Assembly (NCBI RefSeq): GCF_007860125.1
Contig: NZ_SJPW01000002.1
Span: forward strand, 907,768 to 971,767
Origin: Rubripirellula tenax
Lineage (GTDB): Bacteria; Planctomycetota; Planctomycetia; Pirellulales; Pirellulaceae
Length of the DNA: 64,000 nucleotides
Direction of reading: 5' to 3'
Under the pieces are notes generated by a model. That model was not told where the DNA came from. It searched no databases and saw only the letters and a list, made by a program, of their open reading frames with translations. A program made the position numbers and the translations under genes. Below, piece by piece: positions 63,277 to 64,000 of this stretch; position 1 is the stretch's first letter; each line of letters begins with the position of its first letter.

Positions 63277-64000
63277 TCAAACCCATGTCGTGATTCGTTT
63301 GCGATCATTGTCAGAGATCGGTGACTTGGCGATGGTGATGATCCGTCGTTACCCCACATCGCTGTTGATCGGGTTTACCGCTGGCGCACTGCCATGGGCA
63401 ATCGTCAACGCGATTTTGTTGAGCTGGATCCCGATCGTCGAAGCGGGTTACGGACTGGACGACGAGGAAGCGATGGCTGAAATTTTTCGCTACTTGTCTT
63501 GGATGGCAATCCTGGTGATCGCCCAGACTCCCGCGGCCGGTGTGATGACAACCGTCTACTTGGGACAAGCGGTTTTCGAACAAAGACCCACTTGGTCTAC
63601 CGTTTTTTCCGAAGCCAAGCGGCAATTCGGCCGATGGTTCATGGCGTTGGCGGTGATCCGATTGGCGATTCCGATCATGGTGATGCTGGCGGTCCGCTGG
63701 GGGCAACCGGTGTCTGCTTTTTGGGATGTGTTGGTGCCGATCACCGCGCTGATCATGATCACGTTGGTCCGCGCGGCTCGCCCGTTTCTTCCTGAAATCC
63801 TGATGCTGGAACAGTGCCCAATCCGGTCGGACGACGAACATGTGATCACGGCTCGCCGCCGATCGAAATCGCTTCACGGCCCGGTCGCCAGCGACATGAG
63901 CGGACGGTTCGTTTCGGTCTCGTTCGTAGTGACCGTGCTGTTCTTCAGCGTGTTTTACACGCTGATGTGGGCACGAGGGATCACGATCGGGCAGTGGCAG
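63266..64000 (+). CDS. Membrane protein, cut off by the window edge
   Basis: ATG 63266 overlaps the SpoIIM-like gene by 11 bases and the frame is open without a stop to the last base (245 codons). Hydrophobic segments lie near residues 33-58, 75-100, 125-150, 155-170 and 222-240, with a cytoplasmic loop of basic residues near 195-215. I recognise no family from the fragment. It follows RDD and SpoIIM-like genes in a coupled operon; in other bacteria such operons often continue with MoxR, DUF58 or DUF4129 genes, but those are outside the window. Confidence 0.75.
   Translation, partial: MQLDQTHVVIRLRSLSEIGDLAMVMIRRYPTSLLIGFTAGALPWAIVNAILLSWIPIVEAGYGLDDEEAMAEIFRYLSWMAILVIAQTPAAGVMTTVYLGQAVFEQRPTWSTVFSEAKRQFGRWFMALAVIRLAIPIMVMLAVRWGQPVSAFWDVLVPITALIMITLVRAARPFLPEILMLEQCPIRSDDEHVITARRRSKSLHGPVASDMSGRFVSVSFVVTVLFFSVFYTLMWARGITIGQWQ

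Noticed and set aside
1-64000. tRNA, rRNA, CRISPR array or prophage
   Set aside because: No cloverleaf-like 3' CCA region, rRNA stretch, regularly spaced repeats or phage structural genes were seen by eye; a tool search could still find a short RNA.

Overview
The window looks like a chromosome segment of a planctomycete, most likely of the Pirellulaceae (Rhodopirellula / Rubripirellula type). This rests on family content, not on any search. The marker families present are a Tat-exported DUF1501 protein paired with a CxxCH-bearing DUF1549/DUF1553 protein, a DUF1559 prepilin-like protein followed by a small lipoprotein, two PEP-CTERM proteins, CheB-CheR-PAS hybrid kinases, an alpha-E / circularly permuted ATP-grasp / transglutaminase set, and many small independent transcription units. 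No rRNA, tRNA, CRISPR array, prophage or complete insertion sequence was seen.

Layout. 0.3-6.3 kb: an exopolysaccharide operon (Wzz-like chain-length protein, initiating sugar transferase with a degenerate GGDEF-like N-terminus, GT4 glycosyltransferase, polysaccharide deacetylase, WecG/TagA transferase), all on + with short or overlapping junctions. 6.4-18.6 kb: housekeeping metabolism (class II aldolase, a short acyl-CoA synthetase, TatC, mannose-6-phosphate isomerase, a lipoprotein, pseudouridine synthase, PyrK, sulfite reductase, FolD, GalE, Xer recombinase). 18.7-20.7 kb: two PEP-CTERM proteins reading away from a shared 319-bp gap. 20.7-33.6 kb: FHA protein, RlmI-like methyltransferase, 7Fe ferredoxin, HNH nuclease, DUF456 protein, a repeat-bearing membrane protein, UvrB, a helix-hairpin-helix protein, NadC, a second initiating sugar transferase and a Gfo/Idh oxidoreductase.

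34.2-50.0 kb is the most unusual part and is dominated by signalling. A CsrA domain is fused through a histidine-kinase DHp-like helical hairpin to a complete receiver domain. Beside it lies a 112-residue protein that repeats the same DHp-like hairpin with no other recognised domain. Two long CheB-CheR-PAS proteins follow, one ending in a histidine kinase and receiver and one with no kinase, then an orphan Fis-type DNA-binding protein. Further right are the transglutaminase / alpha-E / ATP-grasp genes and a sensorless histidine kinase with its NtrC-type partner, whose Fis tail nearly matches the orphan. A 96-bp element with 27-bp terminal inverted repeats occurs at 44.1 kb and again, inverted and about 90% identical, at 50.0 kb, bracketing 5.9 kb. 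My inference is that the 34-43 kb genes form a phosphorelay acting on post-transcriptional control through CsrA.

50-57 kb: the DUF1501 and DUF1549/DUF1553 pair, then a lipoprotein and a DUF1559 gene separated by a strong terminator. 57.6 kb: a frameshifted, truncated ISL3-like transposase. 58-64 kb: a XylR/AraC-type regulator, an Nramp-fold transporter lacking the canonical metal-binding motifs, and an RDD / SpoIIM-like / membrane-protein operon running off the right edge.
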